Below, in pieces: positions 56,453 through 64,000 of a stretch of DNA of 64,000 bases. Below the pieces are notes generated by a model. That model worked only from the letters and a program-made list of their open reading frames with translations, did no database searches and had not been told where the DNA came from. Source of the DNA: Thiomonas sp. FB-Cd (GTDB taxonomy: Bacteria; Pseudomonadota; Gammaproteobacteria; Burkholderiales; Burkholderiaceae_C); NCBI RefSeq assembly GCF_000733775.1, contig NZ_JPOE01000002.1, positions 186,001-250,000 on the forward strand, read 5' to 3'. The position numbers and the translations under genes are program-made. The first letter of the stretch is position 1, and every line of letters begins with the position of its first letter.

Positions 56453-57439
56453 ATGAACATGCTCGTTGCCGAAATTACTAAACCTGGGCCACCCGATGTG
56501 TTGCGCTGGGTGGATCGCGCTGTGCCCGAGCCGGGGCCTGGGGAGGTTTTGTTGCGCGTGCGTGCGTTCGGGATCAATCGTCCCGATATTCTTCAGCGCA
56601 AAGGGCTTTATCCGCCACCGCCTGGAGCTTCGGATATCCCGGGTCTAGAAGTCTGCGGCGAGGTGATCAAGGGTGATCTCGCCGGGTCCGATCTGTACGC
56701 AGGCCAGAAGGTGTGCGCATTGCTCACAGGGGGAGGCTACGCCGAATTTTGCGTTGCCCCTGTTGGGCAATGTCTGCCCGTACCCGAAGGGCTGAGTGAC
56801 GCCGAAGCCGCTGCCATACCCGAGACCTTCTTTACCGTTTGGCACAACGTGTTTGAGCGCGGCGCGCTCAAACCCGCCGAGCTGATTTTGGTGCAAGGGG
56901 GGGCAAGCGGCATTGGCACGACAGCGATTCAACTGGCTCGCGCCATGGGTTCTCGAGTCTGGGCTACCGCGGGCTCCGATGAGAAGTGCAAGGCTTGCCT
57001 GGAGCTGGGTGCCGAGCGAGCGATTAATTATCGTTCGCAGGATTTCGCCGAGCAGGTGCGCGAGCACACTGATGGACGAGGGGCCGATGTTGTGCTCGAC
57101 ATGGTCGGTGGCGATTATGTTGCCCGTGAGGTCGGTTGTCTGGCCGAGGACGGCCGCTTGGTCATCATCGCGGTTCAGGGTGGGGCGACAGCTGCGTTCG
57201 ACGCCTCGCTGCTCATGCGCCGCCGCTTAACCATCACGGGCTCCACGCTGCGCGCGCGTAGCGTGGCGTTCAAAGCTGGCGTGGCAAGGGCGCTCCGCGA
57301 GAGGGTTTGGCCGTTGATTGCTGCTGGGCGCGTCCGGCCCCGCGTACATGCGGTGATGCCGGCCGAACGGATCGCCGAGGCCCATGCATTGATGGAAAGT
57401 GGTCAGCACATCGGCAAGATCGTGCTGACTTGGCCCTAA
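56453..57439 (+). CDS. NAD(P)H-quinone oxidoreductase, zinc-independent medium-chain type
   Basis: 328 residues of the quinone oxidoreductase/PIG3 branch of the medium-chain dehydrogenases. No structural or catalytic zinc ligands are present. GINRPDILQRKGLYPPPPG is typical of PIG3-like enzymes, and the NADPH site is VQGGASGIGTTAIQLAR. It reduces quinones or small enones, probably as detoxification. 39 bp after pnp and 33 bp before tpiA, all on one strand. Confidence 0.92.
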   Translation: MNMLVAEITKPGPPDVLRWVDRAVPEPGPGEVLLRVRAFGINRPDILQRKGLYPPPPGASDIPGLEVCGEVIKGDLAGSDLYAGQKVCALLTGGGYAEFCVAPVGQCLPVPEGLSDAEAAAIPETFFTVWHNVFERGALKPAELILVQGGASGIGTTAIQLARAMGSRVWATAGSDEKCKACLELGAERAINYRSQDFAEQVREHTDGRGADVVLDMVGGDYVAREVGCLAEDGRLVIIAVQGGATAAFDASLLMRRRLTITGSTLRARSVAFKAGVARALRERVWPLIAAGRVRPRVHAVMPAERIAEAHALMESGQHIGKIVLTWP

Positions 57440-57472
57440 TAGACACAAGCCGTCAAAAGGAAACAATACGAC

Positions 57473-58225
57473 ATGCGTCGCAAGATGGTTGCTGGAAACT
57501 GGAAGATGCACGGCTCGCTCGCTGCCAATGAGGTTCTCCTCGGCGATCTCACTGCGGCGTCTGCACGGCTCACTTGCGATGTCGTGGTCTGCGTGCCTTT
57601 TCCCTATCTGGCACAAGCGCAGCGAAGGCTTGCAGGCAGCGCGATCGGACTTGGCGCACAAGACTGCTCGGTGCACGAGCAGGGCGCCTACACCGGGGAA
57701 GTCTCAGTCGCAATGTTGCACGAATTCAGCTGTGGCCACGTCATCGTGGGCCATTCTGAGCGCCGGGCGTATCACGGGGAAACTGACTCCGCTGTAGCGG
57801 CCAAGGCGCAGCGTGTGCTTGCAAGCGGGATGACGCCGATTGTCTGTGTGGGTGAGACCTTGCAGCAACGCGAGCGAGACGAAACTGAAGCCGTGGTGGG
57901 TATGCAGCTTGATGCCATCCTGCATCTCCTGGGCGATCGTATGCACGATCTGATCCTTGCTTATGAACCGGTTTGGGCCATAGGCACGGGGCGCACAGCA
58001 AGCCCCCAACAAGCTCAGGATGTCCACGCATTCATCCGCCAGCGAGCTCAAAGGCATTGCCAAGGCGCGGCCCGAACGCGCATCCTCTATGGCGGCAGCG
58101 TCAAGTCTGCCAACGCCGTCGAGCTCTTTGCGCAGCCTGATATCGACGGAGGCTTGATTGGAGGAGCGTCACTCAACGCCGTCGAGTTTCTCGCCATTGC
58201 TGACGCGGCAAGCGCTGCAACCTGA
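57473..58225 (+). CDS. tpiA: Triose-phosphate isomerase
   Basis: Interconverts dihydroxyacetone phosphate and glyceraldehyde-3-phosphate. 250 residues, (beta/alpha)8 barrel. Catalytic residues are Asn9, Lys11 (GNWKM), His94 (VGHSERR) and Glu165 (YEPVWAIGTG), with the phosphate loop YGGSVKSANA. It starts the conserved block tpiA-secG-tRNA-Leu-nuo. Confidence 0.98.
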   Translation: MRRKMVAGNWKMHGSLAANEVLLGDLTAASARLTCDVVVCVPFPYLAQAQRRLAGSAIGLGAQDCSVHEQGAYTGEVSVAMLHEFSCGHVIVGHSERRAYHGETDSAVAAKAQRVLASGMTPIVCVGETLQQRERDETEAVVGMQLDAILHLLGDRMHDLILAYEPVWAIGTGRTASPQQAQDVHAFIRQRAQRHCQGAARTRILYGGSVKSANAVELFAQPDIDGGLIGGASLNAVEFLAIADAASAAT

Positions 58226-58257
58226 GGTTGGACACGGTCCTTCACCTGATTTTCATC

Positions 58258-58689
58258 ATGCATATCGTTCTCAATCTAATTCTTATCGTTCAAATTCTCG
58301 CGGCGCTGACCATGGTCGGCCTGATTTTGATGCAACACGGCAAAGGCGCTGACATGGGGGCGTCGTTCGGTTCCGGTTCCTCAGGCAGCCTGTTTGGTGC
58401 CACCGGCTCGGCGAACTTCCTCAGCCGCAGTACTGCAGTCGCCGCTACGGTGTTTTTCGCGTGCACCCTCGCGCTGGCGTATTTCGGAAATCTACCGGGC
58501 GATAGTGGCGGGTTGATGAGCAAACTTGCAGGGGCGGGGAGGCCGTTGGTTTCCGCGTCTGCTCCTGCTGGGGCCGGGCCATCGGCCGCCAGTGCGCCCG
58601 CGGGCATTGCCCAGATCCCTGGCGCCGGCGAGGTTCCAGCTGCGGGCAAGGCACCGGCGGCGCGCGCAAGCGACGTCAAGCAACCTTGA
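58258..58689 (+). CDS. secG: Preprotein translocase subunit SecG
   Basis: 143 residues from ATG 58258; a TTG at 58228 is in frame but less likely. Two transmembrane helices (about 4-24 and 52-73) flank the signature LMQHGKGADMGASFG and GSLFGATGSANFLSR. The Ala/Pro/Gly-rich tail (from about 90) is longer than in E. coli but common in betaproteobacteria. It assists SecYE in export. Confidence 0.95.
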   Translation: MHIVLNLILIVQILAALTMVGLILMQHGKGADMGASFGSGSSGSLFGATGSANFLSRSTAVAATVFFACTLALAYFGNLPGDSGGLMSKLAGAGRPLVSASAPAGAGPSAASAPAGIAQIPGAGEVPAAGKAPAARASDVKQP

Positions 58690-58861
58690 TGGTGCAATGC
58701 ACAACACGTTTTTTGCGGGGTGTCAACCCCTCGCAGGCTGGAAACTTGCCATCGCGCAAATGAATCAGAACAGACGTTGCCTGAACCTTCCCAAGGCCGT
58801 TAAAATATTGAGTTTGGTCGCATAAGTGCCCGGTTACATACGATTTATGCGATTGCGTCTT

Positions 58862-58946
58862 GCCGACGTGGTGAAATTGGTAGACACGCTATCTTGAGGG
58901 GGTAGTGGCGAAAGCTGTGCGAGTTCGAGTCTCGCCGTCGGCACCA
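58862..58946 (+). tRNA. tRNA-Leu(GAG)
   Basis: 85-nt class II tRNA with encoded CCA. The acceptor GCCGACG pairs with CGTCGGC. The anticodon stem CTATC/GGTAG encloses TTGAGGG, giving GAG, which reads CUC and CUU. Placed between secG and nuoA as in many Burkholderiales. Third leucine tRNA gene in the window. Confidence 0.96.
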
Positions 58947-59072
58947 AGTTTGTTGCAGTACATCAAAGAAAGAACAACGGATCCCGCGTATGGTGTACCG
59001 GGAGTGAGTGGGTGGGTTGGTCGCGAAACGCCGGCCAGCTTGAATCAACGAAGCCACAAGGAGGAGAGCCTG

Positions 59073-59432
59073 ATGTTTCTCGAGCAGTACTTGCCGGTTT
59101 TGCTCTTCATCCTGGTTGGTATCGGCGTGGGCATCGGTCCCTTAGCGCTGGGCCGTCTTCTGGGTCCGAGTCGCCCCGATAGTGCAAAGAACGCCCCCTA
59201 CGAATGCGGGTTCGAGGCGTTTGAGGACGCCCGTATGAAATTTGACGTGCGTTACTACTTGGTCGCCATTCTTTTTATCCTGTTCGACCTCGAGATTGCC
59301 TTCCTTTTTCCCTGGGCTGTCGTCATCAAGCAGGTAGGTCCCATGGGTTTTTGGGCGATGATGATCTTCCTGTCCATTCTGGTGGTGGGCTTTATCTACG
59401 AGTGGAAGAAAGGAGCGCTGGACTGGGAGTAA
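59073..59432 (+). CDS. nuoA: NADH-quinone oxidoreductase subunit A
   Basis: 119 residues with three transmembrane helices (about 6-28, 63-84, 89-109). The conserved loop [24 protein letters not shown] (split at EA) holds the switch Cys of this subunit. AGGAG stands before ATG 59073. First gene of the complex I operon. Confidence 0.97.
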   Translation: MFLEQYLPVLLFILVGIGVGIGPLALGRLLGPSRPDSAKNAPYECGFEAFEDARMKFDVRYYLVAILFILFDLEIAFLFPWAVVIKQVGPMGFWAMMIFLSILVVGFIYEWKKGALDWE

Positions 59433-59458
59433 TCTGAGCCAGCAGCCAAGGACCAATT

Positions 59459-59935
59459 ATGAGCATTGAGGGTGTACTGAACGAGGGCTTCATCACTACC
59501 TCGGCTGACAAGCTGATCAACTGGACACGCACAGGCTCGCTCTGGCCCATGACCTTCGGGCTTGCCTGCTGCGCAGTTGAGATGATGCATGCAGGTGCGG
59601 CACGCTATGACCTGGATCGCTTCGGCATCGTGTTTCGCCCGAGTCCACGGCAGTCTGATCTGATGATTGTCGCCGGCACGTTGTGTAACAAGATGGCGCC
59701 CGCACTGCGCAAGGTCTACGACCAGATGGCAGAGCCGCGGTGGGTTCTCAGCATGGGGTCGTGCGCCAATGGTGGCGGCTACTACCACTACTCGTACTCA
59801 GTTGTGCGCGGGTGCGACCGAATCGTGCCGGTGGACGTCTATGTGCCCGGTTGTCCACCAACGGCCGAGGCGCTTCTGTACGGTTTGATTCAGTTGCAGA
59901 ACAAGATTCGCCGCACGAACACCATTGCGCGCTGA
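59459..59935 (+). CDS. nuoB: NADH-quinone oxidoreductase subunit B
   Basis: 158 residues. The ligands of terminal cluster N2 are visible: Cys37 and Cys38 (LACCAVEMM), Cys102 ([10 protein letters not shown]) and Cys132 ([10 protein letters not shown]). The peripheral-arm subunit that hands electrons to quinone. 26 bp after nuoA. Confidence 0.98.
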   Translation: MSIEGVLNEGFITTSADKLINWTRTGSLWPMTFGLACCAVEMMHAGAARYDLDRFGIVFRPSPRQSDLMIVAGTLCNKMAPALRKVYDQMAEPRWVLSMGSCANGGGYYHYSYSVVRGCDRIVPVDVYVPGCPPTAEALLYGLIQLQNKIRRTNTIAR

Positions 59936-59969
59936 GCGCAGTCTTTCGCATCACGACCGCCACTGCCCG

Positions 59970-60596
59970 ATGCCCAGCAAACTCGAACAGCTTCAGCTCG
60001 ATCTCCAACAGCAATTGGGCGCGCGCATTGCGTCCTTGTCTGTGGGGAAGGGCGAAATGACAGTCGATTTACATCACGCTACCTATCTGGAGGCATGCAA
60101 CATCCTCCGCGACCATGAGGCCCTGCTGTTCAAGCAGCTCATTGATCTCTGCGCGGTGGATTACCAAGGTTACGCGAATAGCGCTTGGTCAGGGCCGCGC
60201 TTCTGCGTGGTGTTGCACCTCCTTTCCATCGATCACAACAAACGCGTACGGGTGCGTTTATGGTGCGCTGATGACAGCCTTCCCGTGGTGCCTTCGGTTT
60301 GCGACATCTGGAGCAGCGCCAACTGGTACGAGCGCGAGGCTTTTGACCTGTATGGTGTCATCTTTGACGGGCATAACGACCTACGCCGTATCCTGACCGA
60401 TTATGGTTTTATCGGCCATCCGTTCCGCAAGGATTTCCCGATCAGCGGCACTGTGGAAATGCGGTACGACCCTGAGCAGAGGCGCGTCATCTATCAGCCC
60501 GTGAGCATTGAACCGCGTGAAATTGTCCCGCGCATCGTGCGCGAGGCCGGTTATGGTGGTATGGGCTCCGCTAAACCGGCAGCCTCCACGACCTGA
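59970..60596 (+). CDS. nuoC: NADH-quinone oxidoreductase subunit C
   Basis: 208 residues from ATG 59970 ([17 protein letters not shown]). The 30-kDa subunit signature [20 protein letters not shown] followed by [19 protein letters not shown] is intact. Separate from nuoD, not fused as in E. coli, as expected for a betaproteobacterium. Confidence 0.97.
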   Translation: MPSKLEQLQLDLQQQLGARIASLSVGKGEMTVDLHHATYLEACNILRDHEALLFKQLIDLCAVDYQGYANSAWSGPRFCVVLHLLSIDHNKRVRVRLWCADDSLPVVPSVCDIWSSANWYEREAFDLYGVIFDGHNDLRRILTDYGFIGHPFRKDFPISGTVEMRYDPEQRRVIYQPVSIEPREIVPRIVREAGYGGMGSAKPAASTT

Positions 60597-60601
60597 ACGC
60601 C

Positions 60602-61855
60602 ATGGCTGAAATCAAGAATTACACCCTCAATTTCGGACCCCAGCACCCCGCCGCGCATGGCGTGCTGCGGCTGGTCTTGGAACTTGACGGCGAGGTCATA
60701 CAGCGTGCGGACCCGCATATCGGGCTTTTGCATCGGGCGACCGAAAAGCTGGCCGAAACACGCACCTACATCCAGGCGTTGCCTTATATGGACCGTCTCG
60801 ATTACGTGTCCATGATGTGTAACGAGCATGCGTATGTGCTGGCTATCGAGAAGCTGCTGGGCGTGGACGTGCCGATTCGTGCGCAATACATCCGAGTGAT
60901 GTTTGCTGAGATCACGCGTCTGCTGAATCATTTGCTCTGGCTTGGCGCGCATGGCCTCGACTGCGGCGCGATGACGATCTTCCTGTACGCGTTCCGCGAG
61001 CGTGAGGATCTGTTCGATATGTATGAGGCTGCCTCAGGTGCGCGCATGCACGCTGCCTATTTCAGACCCGGTGGCGTGTACCGTGATTTGCCTGAGCAAA
61101 TGCCGCAATACCGTGAGTCAAGTGTGCACGGTCCTCGTGATGTGAAGGCCTTGAACGCGAACCGGCAAGGTTCCTTGCTCGACTTCATCGACGATTTCAC
61201 GCAGCGCTTTCCCAAATACGTTGATGAATACGAAACCCTCCTGACCGACAACCGCATCTGGAAGCAGCGCACGGTGGGTATTGGCGTGGTGTCCCCAGAG
61301 CGCGCCCTGCAGATGGGTTTCACCGGCCCCATGCTGCGTGGCTCCGGCATTTTGTGGGATCTGCGCAAGCACCAGCCCTACGATGTCTACGATCGTGTCG
61401 ATTTCGATATTCCAGTGGGCAAGGGCGGCGATTGCTATGACCGATATCTCGTGCGCATGGAAGAGATGCGGCAGTCGAACCGAATCATTCAGCAATGTGT
61501 CACCTGGTTGCGTGCAAACCCGGGTCCAGTCATCACCGACAACCACAAGGTGGCGCCCCCATCGCGCGTTGAGATGAAGACCAGCATGGAGGATCTCATT
61601 CACCACTTCAAGCTGTTTTCCGAGGGGTTCCATGTGCCAGAGGGACAGGCCTACGCTGCGGTGGAACATCCCAAGGGCGAGTTTGGCATCTACATCGTGT
61701 CGGATGGCGCGAATAAGCCCTTCCGTCTGAAAATCCGTGCTCCCGGTTTCCCGCATCTGGCGGCCATGGACGAAATGTCGCGCGGCCACATGATCGCGGA
61801 TGCCGTGGCCATCATTGGCACGATGGATATCGTGTTTGGCGAAATCGATCGGTAA
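60602..61855 (+). CDS. nuoD: NADH-quinone oxidoreductase subunit D
   Basis: 417 residues of the 49-kDa subunit, related to the hydrogenase large subunit. Family blocks: [29 protein letters not shown], the quinone-site region [14 protein letters not shown], and the C-terminal FGEIDR. Five bp after nuoC, so translation is probably coupled. Confidence 0.98.
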   Translation: MAEIKNYTLNFGPQHPAAHGVLRLVLELDGEVIQRADPHIGLLHRATEKLAETRTYIQALPYMDRLDYVSMMCNEHAYVLAIEKLLGVDVPIRAQYIRVMFAEITRLLNHLLWLGAHGLDCGAMTIFLYAFREREDLFDMYEAASGARMHAAYFRPGGVYRDLPEQMPQYRESSVHGPRDVKALNANRQGSLLDFIDDFTQRFPKYVDEYETLLTDNRIWKQRTVGIGVVSPERALQMGFTGPMLRGSGILWDLRKHQPYDVYDRVDFDIPVGKGGDCYDRYLVRMEEMRQSNRIIQQCVTWLRANPGPVITDNHKVAPPSRVEMKTSMEDLIHHFKLFSEGFHVPEGQAYAAVEHPKGEFGIYIVSDGANKPFRLKIRAPGFPHLAAMDEMSRGHMIADAVAIIGTMDIVFGEIDR

Positions 61856-61860
61856 ACCTC

Positions 61861-62361
61861 ATGCTGTCAGAACCCACCCGCCAGCGCATCGACCGCGAAC
61901 TGGCCAAGTATCCCGCAGACCAGCGGCAGTCGGCGGTCATTGCGGCACTTTCCATCTTGCAGCAGGAGCGCGGATGGATTTCACCGGACACCGAGAGCGA
62001 ACTTGCCGCGTATATCGGGATGCCACCAATTGCCGTGCACGAGGTGGTGACCTTTTACAACATGTTCAACACGAAGCCGGTCGGGCGCTACAAGCTCAAC
62101 GTTTGTACCAATCTGCCGTGCCAGTTGGGCGGCGGTGCGCGGGCCATGCAGTACCTCAGTGCAAAGCTGGGGATCGCTCCTGGAGAGACCACCAACGACG
62201 GCATGTTCACGCTGCAGGAAAGCGAGTGTCTGGGTGCCTGTGGCGATGCTCCAGTGGCCCTTGTCAACGATCGCCGGATGTGCAGTTTTCTCAGCAATGA
62301 GCAAATTGACCGCTTAATTGAATCGCTGTGCCACGAAGCCAAGCAAGGGGGCGTGGCATGA
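61861..62361 (+). CDS. nuoE: NADH-quinone oxidoreductase subunit E
   Basis: 166 residues of the 24-kDa thioredoxin-like subunit. The [2Fe-2S] cluster N1a ligands are Cys82, Cys87, Cys123 and Cys127 (VCTNLPC and CLGACGDAP). Its TGA overlaps the nuoF ATG (62358-62361). Confidence 0.97.
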   Translation: MLSEPTRQRIDRELAKYPADQRQSAVIAALSILQQERGWISPDTESELAAYIGMPPIAVHEVVTFYNMFNTKPVGRYKLNVCTNLPCQLGGGARAMQYLSAKLGIAPGETTNDGMFTLQESECLGACGDAPVALVNDRRMCSFLSNEQIDRLIESLCHEAKQGGVA

Positions 62362-63692
62362 AATTCGGGACCTCTACCGGCCTTGAAACCTGCTTTCACG
62401 GTCGCCATGTCGAGCCACAAATCTTGCGGGGACTGAATGGCAAGAACTGGGCTCTGCACGATTATGCGGAGCGGGACGGCTACAAGGCTTTGCGCAAAGT
62501 CCTCGGCGTGGACGGCCACCCTGGCATGACGCCAGAGCAGGTGATCGCTGAGGTGAAGCTCTCAGCCCTGCGGGGTCGCGGTGGCGCTGGCTTTCCAACA
62601 GGGCTGAAGTGGAGCTTTATGCCCCGACAGTTCCCGGGCCAGAAGTACTTGGTGTGCAATTCGGATGAAGGGGAGCCTGGCACCTTTAAGGATCGCGATA
62701 TTCTGCGATTCAACCCGCATATCGTCATTGAAGGCATGGCCATTGCAGCCTATGCGATGGGAATCAGCGTCGGCTATAACTACATTCACGGCGAGATTTT
62801 TGAGGACTACGAGCGCTTCGCGGAGGCGCTCGAAGAAGCACGTGCCGCTGGATATCTCGGCAACAAAATTCTTGGTACGGACTTCAGCTTTGAGCTCCAC
62901 GCCTCGCATGGATTCGGGGCCTACATCTGCGGCGAGGAAACCGCGCTGCTCGAATCGCTTGAGGGCAAGAAGGGGCAGCCCCGCTTTAAGCCACCGTTTC
63001 CGGCCAGCTTTGGTCTGTACGGCAAGCCGACCACCATTAACAATACCGAAACCTTCGCGGCGGTGCCTTGGATCATCCGCAATGGCGGCCAGGCATATCT
63101 CGATGTAGGCAAACCCAATAACGGTGGTACCAAGATTTATTCAGTTTCGGGAGATGTGGCCAATCCCGGCAACTACGAAGTGCCCATGGGCATGCCATTT
63201 GCAAAGCTGTTGGCTCTGGCTGGCGGTATGCGCGAGGGCAGGGCGCTGAAGGCGGTCATTCCTGGCGGCTCGTCGGCACCGGTGCTTCCGTCAAGCATCG
63301 TGATGGACTGCACCATGGACTACGACTCAATCGCAAAAGCCGGCTCCATGTTGGGGTCGGGGGCGGTCATCGTGCTCAACGATACGCGCTGCATGGTCAA
63401 GTCGCTCGAGCGACTGTCGTACTTCTACCAGCATGAATCCTGCGGCCAGTGCACGCCTTGTCGCGAAGGCACGGGCTGGCTTTATCGAATGGTTCACCGA
63501 ATCGAACATGGCCAGGGCCGGCCCGAAGATCTCGATGTGCTGAACTCGGTTTCTGACAACATCGCTGGACGCACCATCTGTGCCCTTGGGGATGCGGCGG
63601 CCATGCCCGTGAAATCGTTCATCAAGCATTTTCGAGCTGAGTTCGAACATCACATTGAACACAAGACCTGCATGGTGCACGAGCATGTTTAA
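62358..63692 (+). CDS. nuoF: NADH-quinone oxidoreductase subunit F
   Basis: 444 residues from ATG 62358, which overlaps the nuoE stop. The FMN/NADH site [10 protein letters not shown] is at 73-82 and [12 protein letters not shown] follows. Cluster N3 is bound by Cys362, Cys365, Cys368 ([11 protein letters not shown]) and Cys408. The NADH-oxidising subunit of complex I. Confidence 0.98.
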   Translation: MKFGTSTGLETCFHGRHVEPQILRGLNGKNWALHDYAERDGYKALRKVLGVDGHPGMTPEQVIAEVKLSALRGRGGAGFPTGLKWSFMPRQFPGQKYLVCNSDEGEPGTFKDRDILRFNPHIVIEGMAIAAYAMGISVGYNYIHGEIFEDYERFAEALEEARAAGYLGNKILGTDFSFELHASHGFGAYICGEETALLESLEGKKGQPRFKPPFPASFGLYGKPTTINNTETFAAVPWIIRNGGQAYLDVGKPNNGGTKIYSVSGDVANPGNYEVPMGMPFAKLLALAGGMREGRALKAVIPGGSSAPVLPSSIVMDCTMDYDSIAKAGSMLGSGAVIVLNDTRCMVKSLERLSYFYQHESCGQCTPCREGTGWLYRMVHRIEHGQGRPEDLDVLNSVSDNIAGRTICALGDAAAMPVKSFIKHFRAEFEHHIEHKTCMVHEHV

Positions 63693-63751
63693 GAACGGGA
63701 CGGAAATCCTGATTGCCCTGCCGCATCGTATGCACACGAGGTTGATACGAC

Positions 63752-64000
63752 ATGGTTGAATTGGAAATCGATGGTCGAAAGGTCGAGGTGCCCGAGGGCT
63801 CCATGGTTATGGAGGCGGCGCACAAGCTTGACATCTATGTTCCTCATTTCTGCTATCACCCCAAGCTGTCCATCGCGGCCAACTGCCGTATGTGCTTGGT
63901 GGATATCGAGAAGGCGCCCAAGCCACTCCCCGCTTGCGCCACGCCGGTCGCGCAGGGCATGATCGTTCGCACCCATTCCGACAAGGCTCTGCAGGCGCAG
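63752..64000 (+). CDS. nuoG: NADH-quinone oxidoreductase subunit G, 5' part (cut by window end)
   Basis: The first 83 codons: MVELEIDGRKVEVPEGSMVM, then the N-terminal [2Fe-2S] domain with Cys34 (FCYHP), Cys45 and Cys48 (NCRMC) and Cys62 (PACATPV), the ligands of cluster N1b. The rest of this large Fe-S subunit lies beyond the window. 59 bp after nuoF. Confidence 0.96.
   Translation, partial: MVELEIDGRKVEVPEGSMVMEAAHKLDIYVPHFCYHPKLSIAANCRMCLVDIEKAPKPLPACATPVAQGMIVRTHSDKALQAQ

Overview
The window looks like a chromosomal segment of a betaproteobacterium, most likely Burkholderiales. The evidence is gene order and family membership: tig-clpP-clpX-lon followed by a tRNA cluster, ppc divergent from hemC-hemD-hemX-hemY, thrB-DUF2782-polA, a BPSS1780-family membrane protein, xseB-ispA-dxs-folE2, rpsO-pnp, and tpiA-secG-tRNA-Leu-nuoA-G. 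A Thiomonas-like organism would fit, but the sequence alone does not settle the genus. Most of the window is ordinary housekeeping DNA.

Layout. 1-2.8 kb: the end of an acetoacetate-CoA ligase gene convergent with an unusual squalene/phytoene-synthase-like gene. 3.0-9.0 kb: tRNA-Leu(UAG) and the protein quality-control block trigger factor, ClpP, ClpX, Lon, with a very good sigma-32 promoter match before lon. 9.1-14.4 kb: tRNA-Ala/Glu/Asp, then an accessory stretch ending at tRNA-Leu(CAA). It holds a complete IS66-type element (perfect 8-bp target duplication, 21-bp terminal repeats) that carries a DUF4338/DruA-family gene, a pfkB-type sugar kinase, and decayed pieces of a glycogen phosphorylase, an IS5-type transposase and a tyrosine integrase. 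14.5-24.6 kb: ppc, the tetrapyrrole genes, an ion transporter, cysM and a TusA-like protein. 24.6-39.1 kb: galU, valS, GMP reductase, a UvrD-type helicase, lemA with two TPM-domain genes, BPSS1780, thrB, DUF2782 and polA. 39.1-43.7 kb: a second accessory stretch bounded by two TnpB-type relics, with a small membrane protein, two universal stress proteins and a sulfurtransferase. 43.7-52.0 kb: a Rieske oxygenase, xseB-ispA-dxs (isoprenoid precursor supply), folE2, yqeY-rpsU, tsaD and a metallophosphoesterase. 52.2-53.7 kb: an intact TnpB element directly before rpsO. 53.7-64 kb: rpsO-pnp, a quinone oxidoreductase, tpiA, secG, tRNA-Leu(GAG) and the start of the complex I operon (nuoA to nuoG, cut by the window end).

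Two observations go beyond routine annotation. First, the IS66-type element has a DruA-family gene translationally coupled to its transposase, and both lie inside exact element ends, so this homologue of a phage-defence protein travels as transposon cargo. Second, three TnpB-related loci at 39.6, 43.6 and 53.6 kb keep the same 45-nt 3' structure. Its stem differs in sequence between copies but stays paired, which points to a selected guide-RNA (omega RNA) end. One of the three is a 0.5-kb derivative made by an in-frame 930-bp deletion of tnpB that keeps both element ends.

No CRISPR array, rRNA gene or complete known defence system was seen.
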